Shown: positions 44,125 to 53,143 of the stretch, piece after piece
How the letters are laid out: each line of letters opens with the position of its first letter
How positions within the stretch are numbered: the first letter of the stretch is position 1
Assembly (NCBI GenBank): GCA_030603805.1
Contig: JAUVXD010000001.1
Coordinates: 191,518-255,517 of the forward strand
DNA length: 64,000 bases
Reading direction: 5' to 3'
From: Acholeplasmataceae bacterium
GTDB lineage: Bacteria > Bacillota_I > Bacilli_A > Acholeplasmatales > Acholeplasmataceae
The notes under the pieces: generated by a model
The model's database searches: none
What the model was told of the DNA's origin: nothing
Seen by the model: only the letters and a program-made list of their open reading frames with translations
Made by a program: the position numbers and the translations under genes

Positions 44125-45042
44125 TTATCCTTCATCGCCTAAATAAACAACGTATTTATTGAGACGTAAAGCAACCATAGTTAAGATCAGCACAATGACA
44201 AGGAGTATCCATGCCATGGCTGAGGCCATGCCCATTGCTCTATCGGCCATCATCTTATCAAACATATAATATGCATAGTAATATGTTGATCTAGATGGTC
44301 CACCAGAGGTCATAATATAGGCAATCGTAAAGACTTGAAATCCACCAATTAAACTCATAATGAAATTAAAGAAAATGGATGGGGTCATTAAAGGTAGTGT
44401 AATATAGTAAGTTTTCTTAATCCAATTGGCACCATCAATTTCTGCGGATTCATAAAGTGTTGTGGGTATATCTTGTAATTGTGCAAGATAAATGACCATC
44501 GTGCCCCCAGCTGTCCATAAACCCATAATAATGAGTGTAATCTTTGAGGTTTCTTCTGCTTGGTGCCATCTTAAAGGCTCCATGTTTAAAAGTTTATAGA
44601 TGGGATCTAAGAGTTGGTTAATAATCCCAAAGCTTGGTTGAAAGAGCCATAACCATAATAAAGACATTGCAACCACACTGACCACATTGGGTAGATAGAA
44701 CAGTGTTCGATAAACGCTCATGCCTTTAATCTTGTTATTCAGTAAAAGTGCAAGAGAGACCCCAACAACAATCCCTAATGGGATGGCAATGACGACATGA
44801 TAAACCGTATTACCTAAACTTTTCCAAAACAAATTATCATTGGTTAGTAAGATCCGGTAATTTTCAAAACCTATCCATCTAGGAGCGGCAATCATGTTAT
44901 AAGTTGTAAAACTAATATATAACGATGCAAGTATTGGAAATAATCCTAAAACAATGAGACCAAAAAGCCATGGGGATGCAAAAAGATAACCCATCAAGTT
45001 TTCTTGTTTCTTTAATTTTTTGATCGAAATTGTTTTAGCCAT
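44125..45042 (-). CDS. Carbohydrate ABC transporter permease, MalF type (region B)
   Basis: 305 residues, six predicted helices. The EAA loop reads YESAEIDGANWIKKTYYITL (about residues 200-220). It pairs with the MalG-type permease at 46375 and the SBP at 45052. In this operon the SBP gene sits between the two permease genes. The sequence does not tell the sugar; the neighbours suggest a glycan processed by the DUF5005-like proteins. No ATPase gene is here. Confidence 0.92.
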   Translation of the reverse strand: MAKTISIKKLKKQENLMGYLFASPWLFGLIVLGLFPILASLYISFTTYNMIAAPRWIGFENYRILLTNDNLFWKSLGNTVYHVVIAIPLGIVVGVSLALLLNNKIKGMSVYRTLFYLPNVVSVVAMSLLWLWLFQPSFGIINQLLDPIYKLLNMEPLRWHQAEETSKITLIIMGLWTAGGTMVIYLAQLQDIPTTLYESAEIDGANWIKKTYYITLPLMTPSIFFNFIMSLIGGFQVFTIAYIMTSGGPSRSTYYYAYYMFDKMMADRAMGMASAMAWILLVIVLILTMVALRLNKYVVYLGDEG

Positions 45043-45051
45043 AGGGACTCC

Positions 45052-46359
45052 TTAAGGATTAACTGCGTCGTAGTTTTGTTTCTTTTGAATATAGTTTGCT
45101 CTTGCAGCAGCTAATGCTTGTTCTGCAGTTAAAGATCTCGATAATGCTTGATTATAATAAGGCTGCCAGTCATTTCCATGCCAAGAAGGTGCATATGGTA
45201 TGTAAACCTTATCAATGGCATAGTCCACTTCTGCCAGTAATTTCTCTAAAATAGGATTGCCCTCAACATATTCTTCCATGGCAGAAATATGACTCATAAT
45301 CCAACCATTGACTTGTGCTAATCTGATTTGAGTTTCTTTACTCATTAAGTATTTTAAAAACTCAAAGGCACCATCACGTTTAGCTGTTTGGTTTTTATTG
45401 TTGTCATACATTTCAATAGAAAACCCTGAACCCCAGTTCACACGTCTACCGCCCTCTGGAATGGGGATAGGTGCGACACCATAATTAAAGGTTGCGCCAG
45501 CATCTTTAATGACTTGATATAAGCCATCTACTTCAACAATCATTGCAACTCTTTCAGATGCAAAGGGATTAATGCCTAAGGTTTGATTGGCTTCACCAAA
45601 GGTCGTCAGTTGTGCTCTGGTGAAATTTTCATTAAAATACATAATCCATTCTAAGACATCAATATGACCTTGAGTGTTTAAGGTTGGCATTTTGTTTTCA
45701 TCAAAGAAATCTAAATTCTTTTGCCATAACCATCCGTGATAAGTCGCATTCCCGTAAGTTGGATCAAAGCCTAAACGTGTGATTCTATTTTGATTATCGA
45801 CACGATCAAAGAGTTTTGCAACGGTTTCTAATTCTGCCCAAGTTGTTGGAACATCAGCTTCAGTTAAACCCATTTCTGTAAACATATCGATGTTATAATA
45901 TAAAACTCTCGTTGTTGCAGAAAAGGGAAGCGCGAAGAGATGGCCATTATAGGTTGCAAAATCCTTTTGACTTTGTCTAAACTCATTTAAATCAATGTTA
46001 TTGTCTGAGGTGTCATTAGCAATTAACTCAGATAGGTTATATAAAACCCCTGCTTTCGCTCTCGCCTCAACATCATCAATCGTTGAAAATCCTAAATCCG
46101 GTGCTGTTCTTGAGGAAATTGCGACATTGATTTTATCCCAATAATCCCAAAATGAAAATCCAGTACCTCTGACAAAATATTCATCTTGACTGTTATTAAA
46201 GTCGTTGATGATCCCTCTCATGCCAGAAAATGAGGGGGAACCTACAGGAGACATATGCCAAAATTCAATGACGGTCTTATCTCCGGTATCCTCGCCATTA
46301 CATGCAGCTAAAGTCACTAAAGATGCTAAAATCATGAGTATGACTAATACTTTCTTCAT
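45052..46359 (-). CDS. Carbohydrate ABC transporter substrate-binding lipoprotein (region B)
   Basis: 435 residues. Lipobox TLAAC with Cys20. The mature part is a family 1 solute-binding protein: TVIEFWHMSPVGSP at the start, LPFSATTRVLYYNIDMF, PTTWAELETVAKLFD and GAFEFLKYLMSKETQIRLA are all typical. It is the receptor for the region B importer. GGAGGA precedes ATG by about 6 bases. Confidence 0.92.
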   Translation of the reverse strand: MKKVLVILMILASLVTLAACNGEDTGDKTVIEFWHMSPVGSPSFSGMRGIINDFNNSQDEYFVRGTGFSFWDYWDKINVAISSRTAPDLGFSTIDDVEARAKAGVLYNLSELIANDTSDNNIDLNEFRQSQKDFATYNGHLFALPFSATTRVLYYNIDMFTEMGLTEADVPTTWAELETVAKLFDRVDNQNRITRLGFDPTYGNATYHGWLWQKNLDFFDENKMPTLNTQGHIDVLEWIMYFNENFTRAQLTTFGEANQTLGINPFASERVAMIVEVDGLYQVIKDAGATFNYGVAPIPIPEGGRRVNWGSGFSIEMYDNNKNQTAKRDGAFEFLKYLMSKETQIRLAQVNGWIMSHISAMEEYVEGNPILEKLLAEVDYAIDKVYIPYAPSWHGNDWQPYYNQALSRSLTAEQALAAARANYIQKKQNYDAVNP

Positions 46360-46374
46360 TTTTAATCCTCCTTT

Positions 46375-47247
46375 TTAACCTTTAATACCTGTAAAGGTAA
46401 TCCCTTCGATAAAGCTCTTCTGTGTAAAAAAGAAGAGTACTAGGGTGGGTAGCATAATCAAAATAGCCGCAGCCATCATTAAATCAAAGCGTCCACCAAA
46501 TTGAAGTTGAAACGCTCTTAAACCTAATGCAAGTGTCCAATGATCTGGATTACTTAAAAAGATCAAGGGACCAAAATAATCGTTCCATACTCCCATAAAT
46601 GTAAAGAGTGCAACGGTGATGATGGCTGGTTTACATAAGGGAAGCATAATTCTAATAAATATTTGAAAATGATTCGCACCATCAATAATGGCAGATTCTG
46701 ATAACTCTCTTGGAATCCCTTTGAAAAATTGTCTCAGTAAGAAAATATAGAAGGCAGCACCACCCCCAAAGAATGCCGGAACAATTAAGGGCAGTCTCGT
46801 TCCTAACCAACCAATTTGTGCATACATAATATAGGTTGGAATTAAAATCACTTGAATGGGAATCATCATGGTCGCAAGCATAATTAAAAACCATTGATCT
46901 CTACCCTTCCAATTGAGTTTAGCAAATGCATACGCGGCTGTGGTTGCAGAAAATAAGGTTCCAGTCATCACGGTGATGACGATAATTAAACTGTTCTTTA
47001 AATAAAGTAAGAATGGAATGGATTGAACTGCGGTTATAAAGTTTTGCCACTGAGGATCTTTTGGGAAAAAAGACTCTGTGCCCTGAAGCAGCTCTTGAGG
47101 TGTCTTTAGGGCAGTAAAAAGCATCCACAAGAATGGGAAGATAAACCCAAAGCTTGCAGTGATTAAGACCAAGTGAAGTAAAATCTTTTTAATGAGGTCT
47201 TTTTGCTTTTTATTTAAAAGTGGCTTTTTAATGGCTTCTGTCATCAT
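46375..47247 (-). CDS. Carbohydrate ABC transporter permease, MalG type (region B)
   Basis: 290 residues, six helices, EAA loop ESAIIDGANHFQIFIRIMLP (about residues 185-205) and the usual C-terminal EGITFTGIKG. It forms the channel with the 44125 permease. AAGGAAG lies just upstream of the first ATG at 47247. Confidence 0.93.
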   Translation of the reverse strand: MMTEAIKKPLLNKKQKDLIKKILLHLVLITASFGFIFPFLWMLFTALKTPQELLQGTESFFPKDPQWQNFITAVQSIPFLLYLKNSLIIVITVMTGTLFSATTAAYAFAKLNWKGRDQWFLIMLATMMIPIQVILIPTYIMYAQIGWLGTRLPLIVPAFFGGGAAFYIFLLRQFFKGIPRELSESAIIDGANHFQIFIRIMLPLCKPAIITVALFTFMGVWNDYFGPLIFLSNPDHWTLALGLRAFQLQFGGRFDLMMAAAILIMLPTLVLFFFTQKSFIEGITFTGIKG

Positions 47248-47256
47248 TTGACTTCC

Positions 47257-49053
47257 TTACTTTGTTGTATCGTTTAATTTAATGAAGCGTGCTCTATAAA
47301 TCAGATTATTCGACATATTATGTTCAAAATTATATGTGTTGGTATTATAAGACACTAAAATTGAGGTTGATTTGGATAAATGTGGATGTGCTTTGGCATT
47401 GTATGTGTAAGTCGTTGATTTAAACAATGCTTGTTCTGGGGTGTGATAAATCTTTTGAGGTTTACTAAAGGGGCCAACTAAAGAATCCCCAATCGAAAAT
47501 GCAACATAAGGTGTATTGGTATCATAGGTGTAAACTGCAATATATTTATCTTTATATAAACCATCTAAGAGTTGTGAGACACTCATTTCACAAGAGATGT
47601 GTTCTAAGATACCTTTAGCATCAAAGATATTGGTCACCCAATCCTTGCCATTATAAAATCTCCAGTCATCAAAGAACTCAAAACGTTCTGCTAAGACTCT
47701 TGCAACAACAAGTTCTCTTAAACCCATGGTTGTTTTATAACCGTAGATATAAATATAACCATCTGGATCTTTCGCACCGGCTTGTTTGGTGTTTGCAGTC
47801 ATCGCTGCACCAAAGAGCCACTGAGAATCCTTAGAATCCACTAAAAGTGGTGCCATTTTCATTTCTGCCGTCTGATAGTCTGGCATACCGTCGACGATTT
47901 TGCTCTTATAAAGAGAGACGCCTTTGACACAAAACTGTAAGCCTTCGGGTTGATTTAAATCACTATTTATGACCATAGGCAGCGTATATAAGTAATCTCC
48001 AATAATCACACCATCTTGTAGCCAAATCCAGGAATGCTCATAATCTTTAAGTAAGACTGAATTTGATGTCGTATAGATATCTCTATATTGTTGAGTTTGA
48101 TTAAAGAACTTGACTAAGCTTAAGGCATACATCCCTTCAGAAAATTCTAAGTCGTTATGATTTCCAACACCCTTAATCGTTGGGACAACAATCTTAAAGT
48201 AGCGATAACCTTTTTCAATATTCACTTTTTCTTTATCGCCTTTAACTTTAGCTTGATCAAGTTTAACTTCTTTAATGAGTTCAAATGTCTTGTTATCTAA
48301 GGATCCATGAATTTGGAAGTTCTTTAACCCTCTTTTAGAAAGAAGATCAGATTCTTCACTAAAGTAGTTATAAAAATCAATATGTGTCACATGTCTAACG
48401 TCATGTAAATCAAACAAAATTTCTAACGATTTTGGATTAATTCCTGAAATAAATCCATCATTTTTTTCTTTACGGTCATAATAGGTGATATTAGAGGGGA
48501 CAGTGCCTGATAAATCAAATCTTGGATCTACTTTATAAAAAGCTGAAACGGAACCATCTTCTTGCCAGTTGACTAAAAACTTGGTTTCTCCTTTTTCATA
48601 AAGTCCAAAACTATTATTTGGCATCAAATGGGGTTGATATCTTCTATTGGTCTTTAAATCGGATGTGCCAACAAAAGTATCTCCAAAGAAAAATAGTGTT
48701 TTAACCTCTTCTTTTTGGTCAAATCCATCTAAAGCATTCGTCATATTAAAGGAATAGATACCATCGCCGCCTGACCACCCAGAATAACTTAGAAATTTAT
48801 TGGTGAGTTCATCGTCTTTTTCTGCTAAATAACCCGCACCTACTTTAAGCTCAAATTTTTCAGCATTTTTCGCATCAATCATGATTTTATTGGCATAAAT
48901 CACACCATCACTCATAATCTCATCATCAACCATATAGGTGACAATATTATGATTTTTAGATTTAAAAGGTTCTAGTGGATAAATACGATCAAGTAAAACA
49001 GTGTTAATACCTTTTTTTAAATCAACACTTAAGATTAAATCTCCTTGTTTCAT
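47257..49053 (-). CDS. DUF5005-like propeller protein with inserted discoidin-like domain, no signal peptide
   Basis: 598 residues with no signal peptide or lipobox, so it appears cytoplasmic. The DUF5005-type signature SGWSGGDGIYSFNMTN (about 91-106) and FFFGDTFVG are present, together with later propeller blades such as WLQDGVIIGDYLYTLPM and GYIYIYGYKTT. Between them (about 185-330) is an F5/8 type C-like module (FDLHDVRHVTHIDFYN and GYRYFKIVVPT). It is a paralogue of the lipoprotein at 49065, with the same order of parts. Whether it binds or hydrolyses sugars is unknown; a five-bladed propeller fold is shared by several glycosidase families, so enzymatic activity is possible. Confidence 0.65.
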   Translation of the reverse strand: MKQGDLILSVDLKKGINTVLLDRIYPLEPFKSKNHNIVTYMVDDEIMSDGVIYANKIMIDAKNAEKFELKVGAGYLAEKDDELTNKFLSYSGWSGGDGIYSFNMTNALDGFDQKEEVKTLFFFGDTFVGTSDLKTNRRYQPHLMPNNSFGLYEKGETKFLVNWQEDGSVSAFYKVDPRFDLSGTVPSNITYYDRKEKNDGFISGINPKSLEILFDLHDVRHVTHIDFYNYFSEESDLLSKRGLKNFQIHGSLDNKTFELIKEVKLDQAKVKGDKEKVNIEKGYRYFKIVVPTIKGVGNHNDLEFSEGMYALSLVKFFNQTQQYRDIYTTSNSVLLKDYEHSWIWLQDGVIIGDYLYTLPMVINSDLNQPEGLQFCVKGVSLYKSKIVDGMPDYQTAEMKMAPLLVDSKDSQWLFGAAMTANTKQAGAKDPDGYIYIYGYKTTMGLRELVVARVLAERFEFFDDWRFYNGKDWVTNIFDAKGILEHISCEMSVSQLLDGLYKDKYIAVYTYDTNTPYVAFSIGDSLVGPFSKPQKIYHTPEQALFKSTTYTYNAKAHPHLSKSTSILVSYNTNTYNFEHNMSNNLIYRARFIKLNDTTK

Positions 49054-49064
49054 AAATTTCTCCC

Positions 49065-51137
49065 TTATTTTTTGACTTCAATCATTTTAATAAATCTTGG
49101 ATAGTAGATGCGCGCATCACTTAAGGCGCCAGCTTGTGTGGTATTGACATTATAGCTAATTAGATAACTACCTGGTTCAGATAAAACAGGATGCATTTTC
49201 GCATTATAAGAAAATGCGCTTCTTAAATAGGTGTGTTCGATGGTTTGATAAATGAGGTTATAATCGCCAAAAGGACCATAAGGTGTATCTGAGAGCGCAT
49301 AACTAATTCTTCCAGATGTCGTATTTTCCATGACAACAAGCATATATTTTCCAGCAAATAAACCAGAATTCATATAGGTGACAGATAACTCTGCAGAAAC
49401 GCCTGTCTTAAGACCAACAACTTTCGTTATATCAGATGTAAAGCTTGTGCCATCAAAATAAGTCCAGTTGTTAAAGTTTAAAATATCTTCTGGTAAAAAT
49501 CTACCAACAACTAAATGTCTACCTGCTAAATCTTTATAACCATAAATATAGATGTAGCCATCAATTTCGATGTGATTCATCACCCCTGCACCCATAAAGA
49601 TGGTGCCACCATCGTCAGTTTTTACTTGAAGTGGGGTATTGTAGTAAATTGTTTCACTGTAGATCAATCTACCCTCACGAATCGGTGTTTGGGTCATCCC
49701 GACGTTATGGACTTTAAAGATGGTACTTTCATCTTTGACTAAGATTGGGAAGTTATAAAATGTATCATTGAGTACAACACCATCTTGAAGCCAAAGTCGA
49801 GCTGATAGCTCATTTTGATGTAGCGTCGATAGATAGGATGACGAAGTCGCTTCGCCAAAGAGAAATCTACTTTCTTCATCAAAGATCATCAATTTTCCTA
49901 GTCCAACATAAGTTTCATCATATGATTCTATGAGCTTTAATTTAAGATATCTTGCAGGTAATGCATTTAAATCAATACTTAAGGTATAGGTTTCTTGATT
50001 AGAACCAGTTGCTTGATTCATGAGATAATCTGATACAAGATTAAAGTCTATACCATTGATGGATGTATAAAGTTCAAAGCGTTTGGTTCCATAATTTGGA
50101 TTGGCGTTATAATTCCAAATCACGAGTTCTGATAAACGATGAGTTGTTCTTAAATCAATATCAATTTCTGATGGGATTTCTTGACTTAAGTAGCTAATCC
50201 CTTCACTTGATGTATTTAAGGTCGCATCTTTGGATTGCGTGATACTTAAACCATCACCATCTGTTAAATTTCTTGCACGATTACCGATATAGTGATCTGG
50301 ATGATAAATTGAATCTGGTTTATCATCTTTAATCCCCCACTCAAATTGGAATGCTTCATTAAAGGGCAGTGAGGTTGACATGTAACCTAATGAGTTATTA
50401 ATCATCACACTACTTTTTCTAAGCTTATTATGAGGATAGACTTCCCCAATAAAGGTATCTGAGAAAATAAAACCAACATCTTCTTTGGGTGCACCAATCA
50501 TCGGATTGCCATCAGTTAAGTTATAGGTAAAAATGCCATCAGCACCTGTCCAACCATTATATCTTAAAAATGTATTAGACCATGCCTCATCTTCTTTAAT
50601 GATGATACCATCTGCAAGTGTTGCTTCAAGATGAGAGATGACTTTGGTATGATCATCATGTGCAAAAATGAGTTTAATTGCTTGTGCCATAGTGCCTCCC
50701 ATGGAAATGATGGTTTCATGATCATTTAAAGGTGTTTGATTGATTACTCTTTGATAGGTGAGTTTGTTTAAAGAGGTTTCAATGGATAGTGTTTCTATTT
50801 TTGAAGCTTCGATATCTTGAATCAATTTAAGTGATTCTATAGGATAGATCGCATCAAAAGTCAAAATGATTTGATGGGTTCTTATTTGAGACTTTGATAA
50901 CCTTAAGGGATTCATCTCTTCTGGTTTACAGTAGTTAATAAAATTCTCTTGATCTCCCTTGACTTCTGAATAAGGAATTGAAATATCCATCCAAGGAATT
51001 TTTTCACCCAAAGTCATTGTGAATTGATCTAAACATTCAGGAATAACGATGGGATCACTGTCTATAGATTCAACTTTACAAGCAGATAACATCATGAGTA
51101 CAGCAATGAGTTGTGTGATGATGCGTAATTTTTTCAT
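49065..51137 (-). CDS. DUF5005-like propeller lipoprotein with inserted discoidin domain
   Basis: 690 residues. Lipobox MLSAC with Cys20 places it on the cell surface. Signature GWTGADGIFTYNLTDG (about 190) and FIFSDTFIG identify the DUF5005-type propeller; an F5/8 C-like module (about 300-425; IDIDLRTTHRLSELVIWN and ARYLKLKLIE) interrupts it, and blades return at WLQDGVVLNDTFYNFPI and GYIYIYGYKDLAG. It is the first gene of the region B operon, with its paralogue next. A role in binding or cutting a surface polysaccharide is inferred. Its promoter and cre-like site are at 51149-51210. Confidence 0.65.
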   Translation of the reverse strand: MKKLRIITQLIAVLMMLSACKVESIDSDPIVIPECLDQFTMTLGEKIPWMDISIPYSEVKGDQENFINYCKPEEMNPLRLSKSQIRTHQIILTFDAIYPIESLKLIQDIEASKIETLSIETSLNKLTYQRVINQTPLNDHETIISMGGTMAQAIKLIFAHDDHTKVISHLEATLADGIIIKEDEAWSNTFLRYNGWTGADGIFTYNLTDGNPMIGAPKEDVGFIFSDTFIGEVYPHNKLRKSSVMINNSLGYMSTSLPFNEAFQFEWGIKDDKPDSIYHPDHYIGNRARNLTDGDGLSITQSKDATLNTSSEGISYLSQEIPSEIDIDLRTTHRLSELVIWNYNANPNYGTKRFELYTSINGIDFNLVSDYLMNQATGSNQETYTLSIDLNALPARYLKLKLIESYDETYVGLGKLMIFDEESRFLFGEATSSSYLSTLHQNELSARLWLQDGVVLNDTFYNFPILVKDESTIFKVHNVGMTQTPIREGRLIYSETIYYNTPLQVKTDDGGTIFMGAGVMNHIEIDGYIYIYGYKDLAGRHLVVGRFLPEDILNFNNWTYFDGTSFTSDITKVVGLKTGVSAELSVTYMNSGLFAGKYMLVVMENTTSGRISYALSDTPYGPFGDYNLIYQTIEHTYLRSAFSYNAKMHPVLSEPGSYLISYNVNTTQAGALSDARIYYPRFIKMIEVKK

Positions 51138-51148
51138 GATATTCCTCC

Positions 51149-51164
51149 TTGCAAGCGTTTTCTC
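51149..51164 (+). promoter_or_regulatory. cre-like (CcpA) site in the region B leader
   Basis: TTGCAAGCGTTTTCTC fits the cre consensus TGNAARCGNWWWCW closely. It lies between the region B promoter and its first ribosome binding site, where a bound CcpA would block elongation. Confidence 0.6.
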
Positions 51165-51181
51165 ACCCTTAATATATCATG

Positions 51182-51210
51182 AGTATACATCAAAAACAAT
51201 ACATTTACAA
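51182..51210 (-). promoter_or_regulatory. Promoter of the region B operon
   Basis: On the minus strand TTGTAA (51205-51210), 17 bases and TATACT (51182-51187). The -35 box sits inside the direct repeat AATACATTTAC at 51198-51208. Confidence 0.7.
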
Positions 51211-51238
51211 TACATTTATAATTTTTTCAATACATTAT
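51198..51238. repeat. Direct repeats over the region B promoter, candidate operator
   Basis: AATACATTTAC (51198-51208) is directly followed by AATACATTTAT (51209-51219), and a third copy AATACATTAT is at 51229-51238. The same pair of repeats occurs at 52040-52061 upstream of the regulator. These are probably the binding sites of the region B GntR protein. Confidence 0.6.
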
Positions 51239-51242
51239 ATCT

Positions 51243-51275
51243 AAAAAAAAGAAAACCGCAGTTATTTTCTGCGGT
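51243..51275 (-). terminator. Terminator of the region B gntR gene
   Basis: On the minus strand ACCGCAG (51269-51275) pairs with CTGCGGT (51255-51261) around a 7-base loop, followed by T-rich sequence (51243-51254). The stem includes the last codons of the gene. Confidence 0.8.
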
Positions 51276-51993
51276 AAAAGATTCTGGCTCTATATTCATA
51301 ATTGGATGCATTGTAATAGGTTTCTGTATATTCAATGAGTTTATTTGCCTCATCATAAGAATATCTTTTTCTCTTGAGTTGTGGGGTGTCATCATAGATT
51401 TGAAGAATCGACCTGATATGCTTAGGTGCAACCACTGCACTCACATATTCTTCAAACATATTAAAATAGACTTTTTGGGAAGCTAGGTATTGATATAGGG
51501 AACCATATAAAAATTCTTGGGTATTTGGAATTTCAATAATTGGAAGGATATAAGTATCTGAATAAAGAATCGGTATTTTAGAACCTCTCACACGTTGGAG
51601 GTTATAAAGCGGTTCTCCTTCTTTAATGTTAAAGATAGTTGCTAAGTTGTGATCGGCTTGAATCAGCTTTAAATGAGCATCTAGAGTCTCTGAGGATAAG
51701 CCCATTTCATTCATTTCATTGGTGAAACTTTGAATGAGTGTAAATGAAGATAAAGAACTTTTATTTTTCAGAACAGTTGTCCCATAACCTGCACGACGGG
51801 TCAGGTATTGTTCAGCAACGAGCTGTGATATGGCTGCTCGAATCGTGACCCTACTCACACCAAAGTCTTCAGAGAGTTCCTTTTCTGAAGGGATGAGATC
51901 GCCTTCTTTCCATTCACCGTTTTCTATTTTATTTTTAAGTGTATTTCTAATTTGTAGATAAAAGGGTTGTTTATCTGCGATGTTAATTTTCAT
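51262..51993 (-). CDS. GntR/UTRA transcription regulator of region B
   Basis: 243 residues. Winged helix (about 8-75) with SEKELSEDFGVSRVTIRAAI and wing TRRAGYGTTVL; C-terminal UTRA domain (about 90-243, with LYNLQRVRGSKIPILYSDTY). It differs clearly from the region A regulator. It lies between the region B operon and nagK, transcribed towards the operon, and the repeats at 51198-51238 and 52040-52061 sit on both its own promoter and the operon promoter. It likely responds to a sugar phosphate from the region B pathway. Confidence 0.88.
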   Translation of the reverse strand: MKINIADKQPFYLQIRNTLKNKIENGEWKEGDLIPSEKELSEDFGVSRVTIRAAISQLVAEQYLTRRAGYGTTVLKNKSSLSSFTLIQSFTNEMNEMGLSSETLDAHLKLIQADHNLATIFNIKEGEPLYNLQRVRGSKIPILYSDTYILPIIEIPNTQEFLYGSLYQYLASQKVYFNMFEEYVSAVVAPKHIRSILQIYDDTPQLKRKRYSYDEANKLIEYTETYYNASNYEYRARIFYRRK

Positions 51994-52023
51994 GTTTACA
52001 CCTTCTTTCTTTGGAACACCCTA

Positions 52024-52061
52024 ATTGTAGCATTTATATAATACATTTACAACACATTTAA
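52024..52061 (-). promoter_or_regulatory. Promoter and repeat operator of the region B gntR gene
   Basis: On the minus strand TTGTAA (52047-52052), 17 bases and TACAAT (52024-52029). AATACATTTAC (52040-52050) and AACACATTTAA (52051-52061) repeat at 11-base spacing across the -35 box, the same layout as at the region B operon. Confidence 0.7.
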
Positions 52062-52079
52062 TACAACATGATTGGCGAA

Positions 52080-52109
52080 TTTACATTTTAGTTTTAAAAA
52101 GAGTATGAT
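52080..52109 (+). promoter_or_regulatory. nagK promoter
   Basis: TTTACA (52080-52085), 18 bases and TATGAT (52104-52109), 28 bases before the ATG. It lies just downstream of the AATACATTTAC repeats. Confidence 0.5.
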
Positions 52110-52137
52110 AAAATGGTTAGGTAAAGAGGTACATACT

Positions 52138-53061
52138 ATGAACTATTACTTAGGTATTGATGGTGGTGGCACCAAAACAAAGGTTGCAGTCATCGATGAA
52201 GATAAAAACTTAATCTATATGGGAACTTCTGGACCCTCAAGTATTGATACAGTGGATCAAGTAACGACATTGAAGCACATCAAGGAAGCTTTAAGTGGTT
52301 TCACAAATGCTCATCAAGATATAACATTTTCTTCAGTTTTTTGTGGTCTTGGTGGTATCATCTCAGAAGATGATATTAAACTTGTGAAATCCTTAATCAA
52401 AAAGATTCCTGGTATTGATGATCATACCTTTATCGATGCATCCAATGATGTCGAAAATGCACTTTATTCTGGTCGTTGTTTTTTTGAAGGAATTGCACTC
52501 ATTTGTGGCACAGGCTCTGTGGCTTATGGAAAAGATTTAAATGGAACAAAGGCTAGAGCAGGTGGATGGAGTTTTAAAGAAGGTGACTTAGGTTCAGCCT
52601 ATGATTTAGGTATGAAAGCCATCAGACATGTTGTTAAAGCCTATGATGGCAGATTAGACCAAGATGATTTTTCATTAGAGATTGCTCAGTCGATTGGTTT
52701 AAACGAAGCAATCGACATCGTTTCAATCTTAAATGAAAAGTATTTAGAACGGACATGGATTGCTTCGCTTGCACCCATGGTCACTAAGCATGCAAACTTA
52801 AAAAACAAATACGCGATGACTTATGTCGATCAAGCTACTGACGATCTCAAACTGATGGTTCAAGCTGTCTATAAAAAACTGTCCTTAAGTGATAAACGCG
52901 TCGTTGTCATTGGAAGCTTAGGACTAACCCCAGGTTATTTTAACGAACAACTCATGAATAAAATTAAATCCATTGATTTAGAGGTTTATCCGATAGAGCC
53001 CATCATTGATCCAGCAGAAGCTGCAGCTCACATGGCATGGATTCAAATTCATCAAGACTAA
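52138..53061 (+). CDS. BadF/BcrAD-type N-acetylglucosamine kinase
   Basis: 307 residues from ATG at 52138 (GAGGT 8 bases upstream). The N-terminal phosphate loop GIDGGGTKTK (about 5-14), the GTGSVAYG loop (about 125) and DASNDVENAL (about 102-111) define the BadF/BadG/BcrA/BcrD ATPase family, which includes GlcNAc kinases. It would phosphorylate GlcNAc released by GH130 to GlcNAc-6-phosphate for NagA. It diverges from the region B regulator, so it may be induced with region B. Confidence 0.8.
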   Translation: MNYYLGIDGGGTKTKVAVIDEDKNLIYMGTSGPSSIDTVDQVTTLKHIKEALSGFTNAHQDITFSSVFCGLGGIISEDDIKLVKSLIKKIPGIDDHTFIDASNDVENALYSGRCFFEGIALICGTGSVAYGKDLNGTKARAGGWSFKEGDLGSAYDLGMKAIRHVVKAYDGRLDQDDFSLEIAQSIGLNEAIDIVSILNEKYLERTWIASLAPMVTKHANLKNKYAMTYVDQATDDLKLMVQAVYKKLSLSDKRVVVIGSLGLTPGYFNEQLMNKIKSIDLEVYPIEPIIDPAEAAAHMAWIQIHQD

Positions 53062-53088
53062 AAGGTGGGTTCATTCCTCCTTTTTTTT
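53060..53088 (+). terminator. Terminator of the GlcNAc kinase gene
   Basis: AAAAGGTGG pairs with CCTCCTTTT around TTCATT, with a T-run to 53088. It overlaps the -35 box of the next promoter. Confidence 0.7.
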
Positions 53089-53115
53089 GACTTTTATGAC
53101 GATACTCTCTATAAT
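53087..53115 (+). promoter_or_regulatory. Promoter of the O-antigen-ligase-like gene
   Basis: TTGACT (53087-53092), 17 bases and TATAAT (53110-53115), about 29 bases before ATG 53144. Confidence 0.85.
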
Positions 53116-53143
53116 GAATAGTGTAGTCATCTTGGGGGTTATC

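Noticed and set aside
51049-51486. 145-residue plus-strand ORF across the region B promoter
   Set aside because: It crosses a lipoprotein start, a promoter, a terminator and the end of the regulator, so it is not a coherent gene.
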